Assembly: GCF_026672275.1 (NCBI RefSeq)
Contig: NZ_JANQCD010000027.1
Span: forward strand, 1 to 64,000
Length of the DNA: 64,000 nucleotides
Direction of reading: 5' to 3'
Origin: Marinifilum sp. D737
Lineage (GTDB): Bacteria > Bacteroidota > Bacteroidia > Bacteroidales > Marinifilaceae
Shown one piece after another: positions 44,494 through 52,609 of the stretch. Positions within the stretch are counted from its first letter, which is position 1. Every line of letters starts with the position of its first letter. The notes under the pieces were generated by a model. It saw only the letters and a program-made list of their open reading frames with translations, had not been told where the DNA came from and ran no database searches. Made by a program: the position numbers and the translations under genes.

Positions 44494-44809
44494 GATTGTA
44501 AATTTTCTGATTTAAATATTTTTCAAGCAATACAAAGCAAACTCCAAACACAGGCATTAAAAAACCAAGTAGTGAAATCAAATATTTATTCTTGGCATAC
44601 TTAAAGGAATCAAAAACAATGAAAATGCCAACAATTGCATTTGAAGAGTATCTTAAAATATGGGTGTAATAAAAGTTGATATCTTCTAGCTGTAAAGAAT
44701 TTATGGCATCAAAATAGTAGGGCTGCCCAGCAATTAATAGGAAATTAAATAGGCCAACTCCCATGCCAATTAGAAAATATTTAATCACCAACCTGTTAAA
44801 TTCTTTCAT
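44483..44809 (-). CDS. Hypothetical small membrane protein
   Basis: 108 residues, three hydrophobic segments and short loops. It is the first gene of the minus-strand run and overlaps the next by 11 bp. Its C-terminal helix is followed by a basic tail (EKYLNQKIYNHGK). No family recognised. Confidence 0.65.
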   Translation of the reverse strand: MKEFNRLVIKYFLIGMGVGLFNFLLIAGQPYYFDAINSLQLEDINFYYTHILRYSSNAIVGIFIVFDSFKYAKNKYLISLLGFLMPVFGVCFVLLEKYLNQKIYNHGK

Positions 44810-45189
44810 ACTTCGAATAGATTGTTTTTAATATGTCCTTTTACTATCCAACGAGTCCTTTGGTAAGATTCTATTTTTCAAGAGCGGGACATAAGTATAC
44901 AAAACCAATTTTATGCCTATCAAATCTAATAAATCTATTACACAATAACATTTGTTTTATGGTAAAAATGTATAAACCTTATGTAATTTTGGTTGATACT
45001 AAATAATAATGGCTTTGTATGATTCATAGTGGGTAATTCTTTAGAATTATCATTGCTGACCTTTATTTTTCTCCAGAGCCCACAGTGGGCATTGGAAGGT
45101 CAAGCTGCTTAGACGTAGAAAAATTTTTAGTAAGACGGGGAAGCTAAGAACTTGTTCGAAGATCACCCCGCCGCACTTAAATTTTTCAA

Positions 45190-45270
45190 GTATAAGAAGT
45201 TTGATCTTACGCGCCCTAGATTTTTTGCTGACTTTTTGATCAATGCAAAAAGTCAGAGCCATGCGGCTTG
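45190..45270. repeat. Structured repeat, copy 1 (conserved-loop hairpin)
   Basis: GACTTTTTG (45230-45238) pairs with CAAAAAGTC (45246-45254) around the loop ATCAATG. On the left is GCGCCCTAGATT and on the right AGCC-ATGC-GGCTT. Copies at 47455 and 47600 keep the loop and flanks but have a different stem sequence that still pairs. A phantom minus-strand frame (45050-45262) crosses it. Confidence 0.75.
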
Positions 45271-46019
45271 AGCAAATTCAAAGCTTAGGTAATAATAATA
45301 TTCTAATTAAATGAATTTGCTTTCTACGATATTTCATATGGTATTGTAATGCTAATGTCTTTATAAGTCTTGTGCCTTCACAGGCATAGCGAGTTTTGAA
45401 GTGTAATTCTAAGTTTAGAATAAGAAAAACTGCATTTTAAGAGCTATTACAATCTGTTAGTTAGAAAGATTAAGAAGGGAGGGAGAAGAGAAGTCTATTT
45501 AAAGACATGCCCAATAAAAATCACAGTTTTCCATGTATTGTGCATTCCATTTTTGTGGCAAATAACTCACTGATAGAGCAAAACCTTTCAATGAAAATTT
45601 TTTATGTAATCATTTATTCTTAAATTAAATGTGTTTTTAGTGAAGCGTATTGTGCTAACTAGAATATTGAGTCAGAACAATTAGAAACGAGAGATTTTTA
45701 GGGGAGAGAGTTTATTCATCTTTTAAAGAATCGACGATGTCAGACCAACAAACTTTATTCGAATATCCGGTAGAAAACATTGTACTACCCGAAATCACAG
45801 ACGAACAATTGTTTGAACTCCTTAGCACCATTGCCTGATGGACCAACAATCATATATTGTAAGCTAAAGCTATAAAACAAAGCATTCATGTTTTATGCAG
45901 CGATACGCATGATATGCCAAAAGACAGAGTGGATGTACAGGATCATGCCACCCCTGACTGCAAATCAGGGATTATGGAGTAATGAATTTTAATTTCCATT
46001 AAAAAAAATAAGAGCACTT

Positions 46020-46075
46020 CTTAGCCAATGCTCCCTGCACCTGCCTATATTATTTTTGCCTTTCTGGCAAAATCT
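46020..46075. repeat. Short repeat shared with 47800-47855
   Basis: CAATGCTCC followed by TTTGCC-TTTCT-GGCAAA (46055-46071). The copy at 47806-47851 has the same arrangement with TTTGCC-TTTCA-GGCAAA. Confidence 0.6.
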
Positions 46076-46160
46076 TCTTAATTCTGACTAATTATTAAAT
46101 TTCAATGTGAAATGGTTGAATATGCGATGATCCATTCAAGTCAGTTCGGTATGAGGAGTA

Positions 46161-46245
46161 CAGGTGGCCTACCTATAGGAGAAAGTGACGATTAAAAGCA
46201 AATGCTTATCTGTATCATAGCCTTCTGTCTGTAGGCATTTGATTC
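46161..46245. repeat. Repeat with internal inverted arms, copy A
   Basis: Shares AGGTGGCCTACCTATAGG and GAGAAAGTGAC with copy B at 47341-47425. After that, CAAATGC (46199-46205) faces GCATTTG (46235-46241). In copy B the equivalent arms are AATAGAAAT and ATTTCTATT, so the pairing is kept while the bases differ. Confidence 0.6.
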
Positions 46246-46541
46246 ACACTTGCTCATTTTCAATTGTGTTCATGAGCTCCGCTTTGCCATGGTTCTCCTA
46301 AAAAGGTGAATCTCCGAATTAGTAAAATTAAGGATTTCGATCGGGAGCGATTCGAGATAAACTGTTGCAATGGAATGGCGAGTAGTATCCGATTGGTCTG
46401 ACTTTTTTTTACATAAAAGTTATTGCTGATGCCTTTATCGAGAATCAAAAGATACGAATTAGTTGATCAAATAATTATTTTATTAAATTTAAATGCCAAT
46501 TCTAAAATCAATTGAAACCAACTAATCTAAAATCACAGACA

Positions 46542-47198
46542 ATGAACACAGGTAAACTTTTATTGGGCTTATTGCTCCTATTGCAATTTGGAACAAGCCA
46601 TGCACAAAACGAAAAGAAAATTCATCTTGATTATCAAATCCTTGATACCTTAGAAACAGAATATAACACACATAGGTACAAGGTAACTTGGTTAAAGGAT
46701 ACATTTGTTCTTGGTGTTGAAGAAAAGAATCAAAAGATTTTTGAAAGTTATGTGGCCAATTCTAATAAACAACTTAGCGAAAAAAAGCTAGCCAATATAA
46801 AAGAAACATCGGAAATGTTTAATTCTGCTCAAAACTGTTTTTCATATGCTATTGAATTCTATTTTAAGTACGACAGCATTTATTCGCAAAATATATTTAC
46901 TAGTAGTTCAAGCTTACAAGGAGATGGGATAGAACGATTGTTAAACAATTCCTTCAAATCCATTGGCGAATTTACAACAAAGCCCCGAAAAAGCTTAAAA
47001 CAATCAATGCCTGATCATGTTCTATTGGCCTTTATAAACAAATTCAGTAATGTCTCTCATCTGGTATATCACAACAAAGGCGTATTCTATTCAAAAAATG
47101 GCATGTGGAAAGCAACCCAAGAACTTACTTTAAAAGAACTGGTAGTTGATCACTATTGGGATACTCAAATCATACGCATGTATCGTTACGTAAACTAA
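46542..47198 (+). CDS. Putative secreted protein with papain-like Cys/His pattern, paralogue B
   Basis: 218 residues from the ATG at 46542; an upstream TTG (46512) only adds a leader without features. A signal peptide (MNTGKLLLGLLLLLQFGTSH, then AQ) is followed by a charged coiled region, an NCFSYAIEFYFKY helix and LVYHNKGVFYSKNG. It is a relative of the lipoprotein at 37785-38534: both have CFS(F/Y)A(L/I), a Y(Y/H)xxG(L/V)FYSKNG block and a C-terminal aromatic strand. The Cys and His positions suggest a hydrolase of the NlpC/P60-like kind, but this is not proven. It is flanked on both sides by repeat DNA and is the only gene between 44.8 and 47.85 kb. Confidence 0.72.
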   Translation: MNTGKLLLGLLLLLQFGTSHAQNEKKIHLDYQILDTLETEYNTHRYKVTWLKDTFVLGVEEKNQKIFESYVANSNKQLSEKKLANIKETSEMFNSAQNCFSYAIEFYFKYDSIYSQNIFTSSSSLQGDGIERLLNNSFKSIGEFTTKPRKSLKQSMPDHVLLAFINKFSNVSHLVYHNKGVFYSKNGMWKATQELTLKELVVDHYWDTQIIRMYRYVN

Positions 47199-47340
47199 AA
47201 ATAGGTTCCATTTCAATCAAAAGATACACCTTTAAATTAGCAATAGCCATTCAAGTTAAAAGGTATGAAAAATCAGGATGTAATGACTATTGAAATAAAG
47301 TACAAGTCTTAATGCTTGTGGAGATCGGCATCATCTACGC

Positions 47341-47425
47341 AAGTGGGGCCCCATAGGCAGAGAAAGCGACAAATAGAAATGCTGTCGAGCGAAGAATGAG
47401 TGAGACTATCTATTTCTATTCGCTT
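47341..47425. repeat. Repeat with internal inverted arms, copy B
   Basis: GTGGGGCCCCATAGGC and GAGAAAGCGAC parallel copy A at 46161; AATAGAAAT (47372-47380) is complementary to ATTTCTATT (47412-47420). The gene-free stretch 47199-47854 contains only this and the repeats listed next. Confidence 0.6.
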
Positions 47426-47454
47426 TTGAGCCGTTATGGGTCACTGAGTAGGTG

Positions 47455-47515
47455 CGCCGTAGATTCTTTGCTTACTTTCTCATCAATGGAGAAAGTAAGA
47501 GCCTGTCTGGCTTAA
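47455..47515. repeat. Structured repeat, copy 2 (conserved-loop hairpin)
   Basis: TTACTTTCTC (47472-47481) pairs with GAGAAAGTAA (47489-47498), again around the loop ATCAATG (47482-47488). Left flank GTGCGCCGTAGATT and right flank AGCC-TGTCT-GGCTT match copy 1. Confidence 0.75.
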
Positions 47516-47599
47516 AGACAAAGAACATTACCTGAAATAACACAATTATGGATTTAAGCTTTAATAAATGTGTAATCGATGCAGGTCACAATAAGTATA

Positions 47600-47690
47600 G
47601 GGATTTGTTACTTTCTCATCAATGTAACCGACCGAAAGGAGCTCATGAATGCCCACTAAAATTATAAATGAATAAAAGTAAGAGTTCGCC
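47600..47690. repeat. Structured repeat, copy 3 (with insertion)
   Basis: TTACTTTCTC followed by ATCAATG (47608-47624) as in copy 2; then about 50 nt not present in the other copies; then AAAAGTAAGAG (47674-47684) as the other arm. The inserted part interrupts the loop. Confidence 0.6.
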
Positions 47691-47799
47691 AGGATTGAAG
47701 ACACAGAATTAAAATACTATCATCGCAACAAGCCCACTTAATCATATATCATTACCTGTTACAAGAATATCAATTCTAAATCATAAACCCAGGGCCATG

Positions 47800-47855
47800 G
47801 CCGCTAATGCTTCCTTCCCCTGGACGATATGATTTTTGCCTTTCAGGCAAACCCT
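47800..47855. repeat. Second copy of the short repeat at 46020
   Basis: CTAATGCTTCC and a TTTGCC-TTTCA-GGCAAA hairpin (47835-47851) that ends directly before the stop codon of the minus-strand lipoprotein gene. Confidence 0.6.
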
Positions 47856-48460
47856 TACTTAAACCTATAAGTAACACCATCAATTGTCGCAGTTTGAATG
47901 GTGTCACCCAATCCCCATGCATTCGAAAAGCTGTTGATTTCCCCTATACCAGCAGCAAATACGATGGTATGCTCTTCATCAACAATTAACATTGCATTGT
48001 AGAAGAATCTTTTACAGTTTTCCAATTCGGTATCATCAAACTTGAAAGTAATTTCGGGAAGAGATGTAACTGTCCACTCATCATCTCTACCATTTGAGTT
48101 GTTAGTGTATGTCCAGCTATCATCAGCATTTAAGTTAAAGTCGGCAAATAAATACTCTCCCGATTGATCACTGTTTAGTTGGTATACCTTATGGTCACCT
48201 GTGCTTCTAAAGTAGGTATTGTAGGTATAATATAAAGTATCAGCACGATAGGTTTCGTGCGTAATCACCCTGTATTCTTTGTTGTTAATCATTTCCGATC
48301 CGCTAACCTTTCGGATATGATCTTTATACTCCCAGGTATCGCCAATGTGTAGTGGAAAATAATCTGTCGATTCAATTTCCGGGATATTGGTATCATTATC
48401 GCATGCAGTGAACAATGCAATAAGTACAAATACGAATGGTACAAGTATTTTGGCTTTCAT
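47855..48460 (-). CDS. Hypothetical lipoprotein
   Basis: 201 residues. The signal peptide ends in a lipobox LFTAC (lipidated Cys at about 20) followed by DNDT and a mature beta-rich domain starting IESTDYFPLHIGDTWEYKD, a common start of small Bacteroidota lipoproteins of unknown function. The final strand TATIDGVTYRFK suggests a calycin-like barrel. No neighbours in the same operon. The 575-bp stretch to its right (48461-49035) has only repeats. Confidence 0.78.
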   Translation of the reverse strand: MKAKILVPFVFVLIALFTACDNDTNIPEIESTDYFPLHIGDTWEYKDHIRKVSGSEMINNKEYRVITHETYRADTLYYTYNTYFRSTGDHKVYQLNSDQSGEYLFADFNLNADDSWTYTNNSNGRDDEWTVTSLPEITFKFDDTELENCKRFFYNAMLIVDEEHTIVFAAGIGEINSFSNAWGLGDTIQTATIDGVTYRFK

Positions 48461-48689
48461 TGGGCATCTGTTTTTGTAAAACTTACATGAATAATACCGA
48501 TTATTAATTTGTATAAGCCATTAGTACGCTTCACTTCTAATGTCTAACAAATTATATATCGGCATTATACCTAAACTATTCGAGAGCTTAAAATAGCTCT
48601 CTGTTTTTGTATATTGTATAAGATGCAGAAAACACAATTGGTTGCGTGAGGGGTATTATAAATTCATTATTAATCTTTTTTACTGCTAA

Positions 48690-48800
48690 CTGATAACTGC
48701 AAAGTATCGGGATCAGCATAGCTGGAAGTGCAAAAGTAGCAAAGTGGAAAAGTTAAAAAGTATAATCCCGAAGTATCGGGACCAGCAAAGCTGGAATTTA
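48690..48800. repeat. Palindromic units next to heptamer repeats
   Basis: TCCCGA-AGTA-TCGGGA (48766-48781) is followed directly by CCAGC-AAA-GCTGG (48782-48794): two hairpins in a row. A similar but mutated unit is at 48703-48726; further copies lie at 48917-48940 and 59527-59550. Confidence 0.8.
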
Positions 48801-48824
48801 AAAAGTAGAATAGTTAAAATGTTA

Positions 48825-49045
48825 AATCCCGAATCCTCACCTCCTCATTATTAATTATTCATTGTTAATTGCTAACTGATAACTGTTCACTGCTAACTGT
48901 TTACTGATAACTGCAAAGTATCGGGACCAGCAAAGCTGGAGGTCAAAGAACCAACTTCATACAACCTACCATTTTATTATTTATTACTAATTATTCATTG
49001 TTAACTGATAATTATTAATTGATCATTGTTAATTGCTAACTGTTC
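48825..49045. repeat. About 210-bp dispersed intergenic repeat, copy 1
   Basis: Begins AATCCCGAATCCTCACCTCC and continues through AT-rich heptamer-like units (TTAATTATTCATTG, CTAACTGATAACTG), one double-hairpin unit and a second run of the same units. Copy 2 is at 59434-59645. The right end of this copy overlaps the end of the dus gene and supplies its last three codons, including the stop. Confidence 0.85.
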
Positions 49046-50025
49046 ACAGTAAACTGTTTCACTGCCTCATAAACCTCCTTCGCATTTCTGGTGTTCATCA
49101 AATCATTACGCAGGGAAGAAGCACCACGAAATTCGTTGGTATAAATTTTAAAGAAACGACGCAGAATGGCAAAGTTTTTTGAATTGCCCCAGGTTTTATC
49201 AAACAAACGCGTGTGTTCCAACATCAGGTCAATCTTTTCTTCCATTTCAATCTCTTCCTTTTCGGGATGAAAGAACCAGGGATTCTTGAAAATTCCTCTG
49301 CCTATCATCACACCATCAACGCCATAAGTCTTGCACTTGTCCAATCCTTCCTGGTACGATTCCACATCGCCGTTGCCAATTAGTTTGATGTGTGGAGCCA
49401 ACTCATTTCTCAATTGCACCGCTTTCGCGATTTCGTTCCAGTCGGCGATTCCTTCCGACATTTGTTTCTGAATTCTACCATGAATGGTCAATGCATCAAT
49501 AGGCGTTTGCAACAAATGAGATACCCACGATTCGGTAACTACCTCTTTAAAACCAATTCTGGTTTTTACGCTCAATGGCAAATTGGTAGCTTCCTTGGTT
49601 GCCAGAATAATCTCTTTGGCCAAATCGGGTTGAGTAATCAAAGCAGAACAACAACCATTTTTCACCACATTCTTCACTGGGCAACCCATATTGATGTCTA
49701 TGCCATCAAAATTGGTCTCGTTCGCAATGTATTGAGCTGTTTTGTAATACTTTTCAGGATCTTTTCCCCAAATCTGCGCAATCAGCTTTACATTCTTCTC
49801 TTTCAGCAATTTCTTTTCCGATTCATTAATCTGCAGACGATGCTTCACCTTCTCGTGTCCAACTGGGTGACACATGCCTTCAACCGAGGTAAACTCAGAA
49901 AACAGAAGATTGAGCTTGCCATTTGCTGCACTTTTTAAAACAACCTCACGAAAGGATGTATCCGTAACATCTTCCATTGGAGCAAGCGAAAAGTTTGGTG
50001 TTTGTATGTTGTGCCAGAAATTCAT
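49036..50025 (-). CDS. tRNA-dihydrouridine synthase (Dus family)
   Basis: 329 residues of the FMN-dependent Dus family: SLAPMEDVTDTSFR at the N-terminus, the catalytic Cys115 in INMGCPVK, LSVKTRIGFKE, LTIHGRIQKQM and VMIGRGIFKNPW. It reduces uridine in tRNA D-loops. It is on the same strand as TrhO upstream, and both act on tRNA uridine. The last codons come from repeat DNA. It may be closest to the DusC/DusB type, but this cannot be decided by eye. Confidence 0.93.
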   Translation of the reverse strand: MNFWHNIQTPNFSLAPMEDVTDTSFREVVLKSAANGKLNLLFSEFTSVEGMCHPVGHEKVKHRLQINESEKKLLKEKNVKLIAQIWGKDPEKYYKTAQYIANETNFDGIDINMGCPVKNVVKNGCCSALITQPDLAKEIILATKEATNLPLSVKTRIGFKEVVTESWVSHLLQTPIDALTIHGRIQKQMSEGIADWNEIAKAVQLRNELAPHIKLIGNGDVESYQEGLDKCKTYGVDGVMIGRGIFKNPWFFHPEKEEIEMEEKIDLMLEHTRLFDKTWGNSKNFAILRRFFKIYTNEFRGASSLRNDLMNTRNAKEVYEAVKQFTVNS

Positions 50026-50032
50026 TTTATTC

Positions 50033-50080
50033 AGTTATCAGTTAACAATGAGCAGTAAACAGTTATTAGTAATCAGATGA
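50033..50080. repeat. Heptamer-like repeat upstream of dus
   Basis: Contains TCAGTTATCAGTTAACAATG and CAGTAAACAGTTATTAGT, a short member of the same AT-rich family that lies at the other end of dus. It occupies the dus leader region. Confidence 0.7.
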
Positions 50081-50148
50081 TTTTTGATTCTTCCCCTTTT
50101 AGGGGAAGTGCCGACAGGCGAAGGGGTGCTTGTTATACTTTATCCTTA

Positions 50149-51189
50149 TTACTTTGTACTTCTTTTTAGCTTTGGCCTAATCCTCTGTCTGTATATCTGA
50201 CTCTTGCTATACTTATCGTGGAATTTTGAACGCAATTTAATTCTTTCTTCCTCTGGCAATTCAATTATCTCCTTGCACTCATCGGTACAACATCCGTTGT
50301 AATGCTCACGACATTCATCACACTGAATAAACAATAGGTGACAATCATCGTTGGCACAATTGGTGTGCGTATCGCATGCTTTTCCACACTGGTGACATTT
50401 GGCAATTACCTCATTATTGATGCTTTCGCCCAGGCGTTCGTCGAAAACAAAGTTCTTTCCCCTGAATTTCGATTCCAATCCAAGCTGTTTGATCTCTTGT
50501 GCATAGGCAATGATACCACCGTGCAACTGGTTTACATCTTCAAATCCATGATGCTTTAAATATGCACTGGCTTTCTCGCAGCGTACACCTCCGGTACAAT
50601 ACAATAAAAACTTCTTGTCCTTATTTTTGGCATAGTCACGAACTACCAAATCAATCTCTTCACGAAAAGTATCCACGTCAGGACAAACGGCATTCTCGAA
50701 ATGGCCTACTTCACTTTCGTAATGATTTCTCATATCGATAACAACGTTGTCTGGATTGCTTAGCTCCTCATGAAATTCAACAGGAGATAGATGTGTACCT
50801 ACATTGGAGGTATCGAATGTGTTGTCATCCAAACCATCGGCAACAATTTTAGGGCGAACCTTAATGGTAAGTTTGTAAAACGATTTTCCATCATCTTCAA
50901 CAGCCCATTTTATAGGCATGTCAGCCAATTCTTTTCGGCTATTCATATCCGTAAAAAAGGCATCTAAGTTATGCTCAGGCACGCTCATTTGTGCATTAAT
51001 TCCTTCCTTGGCAATATATATTCTTCCTTTGCAGTTCAAAAGGAACCACTTCTTGAACAACTCATCGCGGTAAGCTTTTGGATCCTCAAAATTCACATAT
51101 CGGTAAAATGAAATGGTTTTGCGCGTAAAATCTTCAGCTTCCATTTCCTTCACTAGTTCTTCTTTGCTCAGTTTATTATACAGTTGCAT
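50149..51189 (-). CDS. trhO: Oxygen-dependent tRNA uridine(34) hydroxylase TrhO
   Basis: 346 residues. It has an acylphosphatase-like N-terminal domain, a rhodanese domain with the active loop CTGGVR (Cys198 in LLYCTGGVRCEKA), and a cysteine-rich C-terminus (CHQCGKACDTH, CDECREHYNGCC). TrhO hydroxylates U34 of tRNA to ho5U with oxygen. Its neighbour is also a tRNA uridine enzyme. Oxygen dependence indicates that the organism meets oxygen. Confidence 0.94.
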   Translation of the reverse strand: MQLYNKLSKEELVKEMEAEDFTRKTISFYRYVNFEDPKAYRDELFKKWFLLNCKGRIYIAKEGINAQMSVPEHNLDAFFTDMNSRKELADMPIKWAVEDDGKSFYKLTIKVRPKIVADGLDDNTFDTSNVGTHLSPVEFHEELSNPDNVVIDMRNHYESEVGHFENAVCPDVDTFREEIDLVVRDYAKNKDKKFLLYCTGGVRCEKASAYLKHHGFEDVNQLHGGIIAYAQEIKQLGLESKFRGKNFVFDERLGESINNEVIAKCHQCGKACDTHTNCANDDCHLLFIQCDECREHYNGCCTDECKEIIELPEEERIKLRSKFHDKYSKSQIYRQRIRPKLKRSTK

Positions 51190-51463
51190 AATTTAAAATA
51201 TCAAATATTCAATCTCCAAATTCTCAATTGGAGTAGGTTATCATTTTCAAATGTTTGGTGCTTGTTTTTTGTAATTTGGAGTTTTTGTTATCGCTATTTA
51301 GAATAAATAAACATTGCAAAAATAGTTCATTTGGATAAATCACAAAGCAATTGGCAATAAAAAAGGATCTTTTACTCTTTATTTAATGGAAAATGTTTAG
51401 GTTTACTTATGAAATCCTTAACTTTTATATCAAAAAGTACCAATCATCAATCCACAGAATCAA

Positions 51464-52510
51464 ATGAATAGACAGTTTTTAATTGTAGGGCAAGGCATTG
51501 CAGGCTCATTGTTGGCTTACAACATGTATAAGGCAGGTTTAAGCTTTAAAATCATATCTAGCCTTGAGCTTCGTAAAGCTTCTGATGTTGCTGCAGGTTT
51601 ATTCAATCCGCTTGTGTTTAAACGATTAACAAAAAGTTGGATGGTGGATGATTGTTTGCCTGTAATGTTTGAAACCTACCGTGAGTTGGAAGAGCTGTTA
51701 GGGCACAAGTTTCTGTACGAGAAGGATATTCTAAAGCCACTATCGGAGCATGAAAGCCTAATGTGGAAGGAGAGGAGAGCTCAGGATAATTTTGGAGATT
51801 TTATTTCTGATATATTGGTTAATAATGTAGGCAAAGGCATCAAAGGGATGCATGCGTATGGGAAAGTAACTCAGGCGGGCTATGTTGATTTACCCAAGAT
51901 GTTAAAGAAACTGCGTAAGTTCTTTAAGCGCGAGGGACTAATTGTTGATTCTTATTTCGACTACAAGGATTTGGGCTTTATCGACAATCAAATCTCATGG
52001 CATGGATTAATGGCCGAAACCATTGTCTTTTGTGAAGGATATCGGGCCACCGAGAATCCATACTTTGGTGACCTGGCTTTTAAACCAACAAAGGGAGAGC
52101 TACTCGAAATACATTGTGATGAATTGCTGGAGGATTACATCCTGAACAAGAAGTTGTTTGTTATGCCTGTTGGCAATCATCGTTTCAAGGTAGGAGCCAC
52201 CTACGATTGGACACAGCTGGATGAGGAAACAACCGAAGAAGCAAAAATGGATATCATATCCAGGCTGGACGATTTGATTGATTTGCCTTACAAGGTGATT
52301 AATCAGTGGGCAGGAGTCCGACCAACAGTTTCTGATCGTCGTCCTATTTTAGGAATACATCCTTTGCATGAACACATTGCCATTTTTAATGGTTTGGGTA
52401 CGAAAGGTGTTATGCTGGCACCTTACTTTGCACGTGAAATGACACGTTTTCTTTCAGTCAGCGATTATCCTTTGGCTCCTGAAATTGATATTCGACGATT
52501 TTTGAAGTAG
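51464..52510 (+). CDS. FAD-dependent oxidoreductase (DadA/MnmC-type), copy 1
   Basis: 348 residues. The dinucleotide-binding motif VGQGIAGSLLAY is at residues 6-17 and the C-terminal FAD contact is GLGTKGVMLAPYF, with WAGVRPTVSDRRPILG before it. This is the two-domain fold of glycine oxidase and the MnmC oxidase. The substrate is not clear: the family includes enzymes that oxidise N-methyl or amino groups. A tandem duplicate follows. Confidence 0.9.
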   Translation: MNRQFLIVGQGIAGSLLAYNMYKAGLSFKIISSLELRKASDVAAGLFNPLVFKRLTKSWMVDDCLPVMFETYRELEELLGHKFLYEKDILKPLSEHESLMWKERRAQDNFGDFISDILVNNVGKGIKGMHAYGKVTQAGYVDLPKMLKKLRKFFKREGLIVDSYFDYKDLGFIDNQISWHGLMAETIVFCEGYRATENPYFGDLAFKPTKGELLEIHCDELLEDYILNKKLFVMPVGNHRFKVGATYDWTQLDEETTEEAKMDIISRLDDLIDLPYKVINQWAGVRPTVSDRRPILGIHPLHEHIAIFNGLGTKGVMLAPYFAREMTRFLSVSDYPLAPEIDIRRFLK

Positions 52511-52609
52511 TTGGCATCCATTGTTTTTTGTTTGTCTTTGCTGCGAAATAGTAACATTTTGTTAGATGCGGCGTACATAAAACACAATTGACTTAAACTA
52601 CAAATTCCT

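Larger units (their letters stand above)
44810..46541. other. 1.7-kb gene-poor region with degenerate repeats
   Basis: No convincing gene. A short 33-codon frame at 45737-45838 (MSDQQTLFEYPVENIVLPEI...) stops early and is not supported by any family. The stretch contains the hairpin repeat at 45190-45270, a perfect inverted pair GCCCAC-A-GTGGGC near 45077, a CCCTGA...TCAGGG hairpin at about 45955 and a repeat shared with 47.8 kb (46020-46075). Confidence 0.7.

Noticed and set aside
45050-45262. 70-codon minus-strand open frame (MALTFCIDQKVSKKSRARK...)
   Set aside because: It runs through the hairpin repeat, and its sequence is explained by that repeat; it has no family and no gene-like neighbours.
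45737-45838. 33-codon frame starting MSDQQTLFEYPVENIVLPEI
   Set aside because: It ends early and shows no family; it could be a remnant, but nothing in the sequence supports a gene.
46260-46448. 62-codon minus-strand open frame
   Set aside because: Lies in repeat-rich DNA with no recognisable domain; more likely a chance frame.
48690-49045. Possible CRISPR-like array
   Set aside because: The units are short, irregular and partly palindromic, without spacers of constant length, and no cas genes are present.
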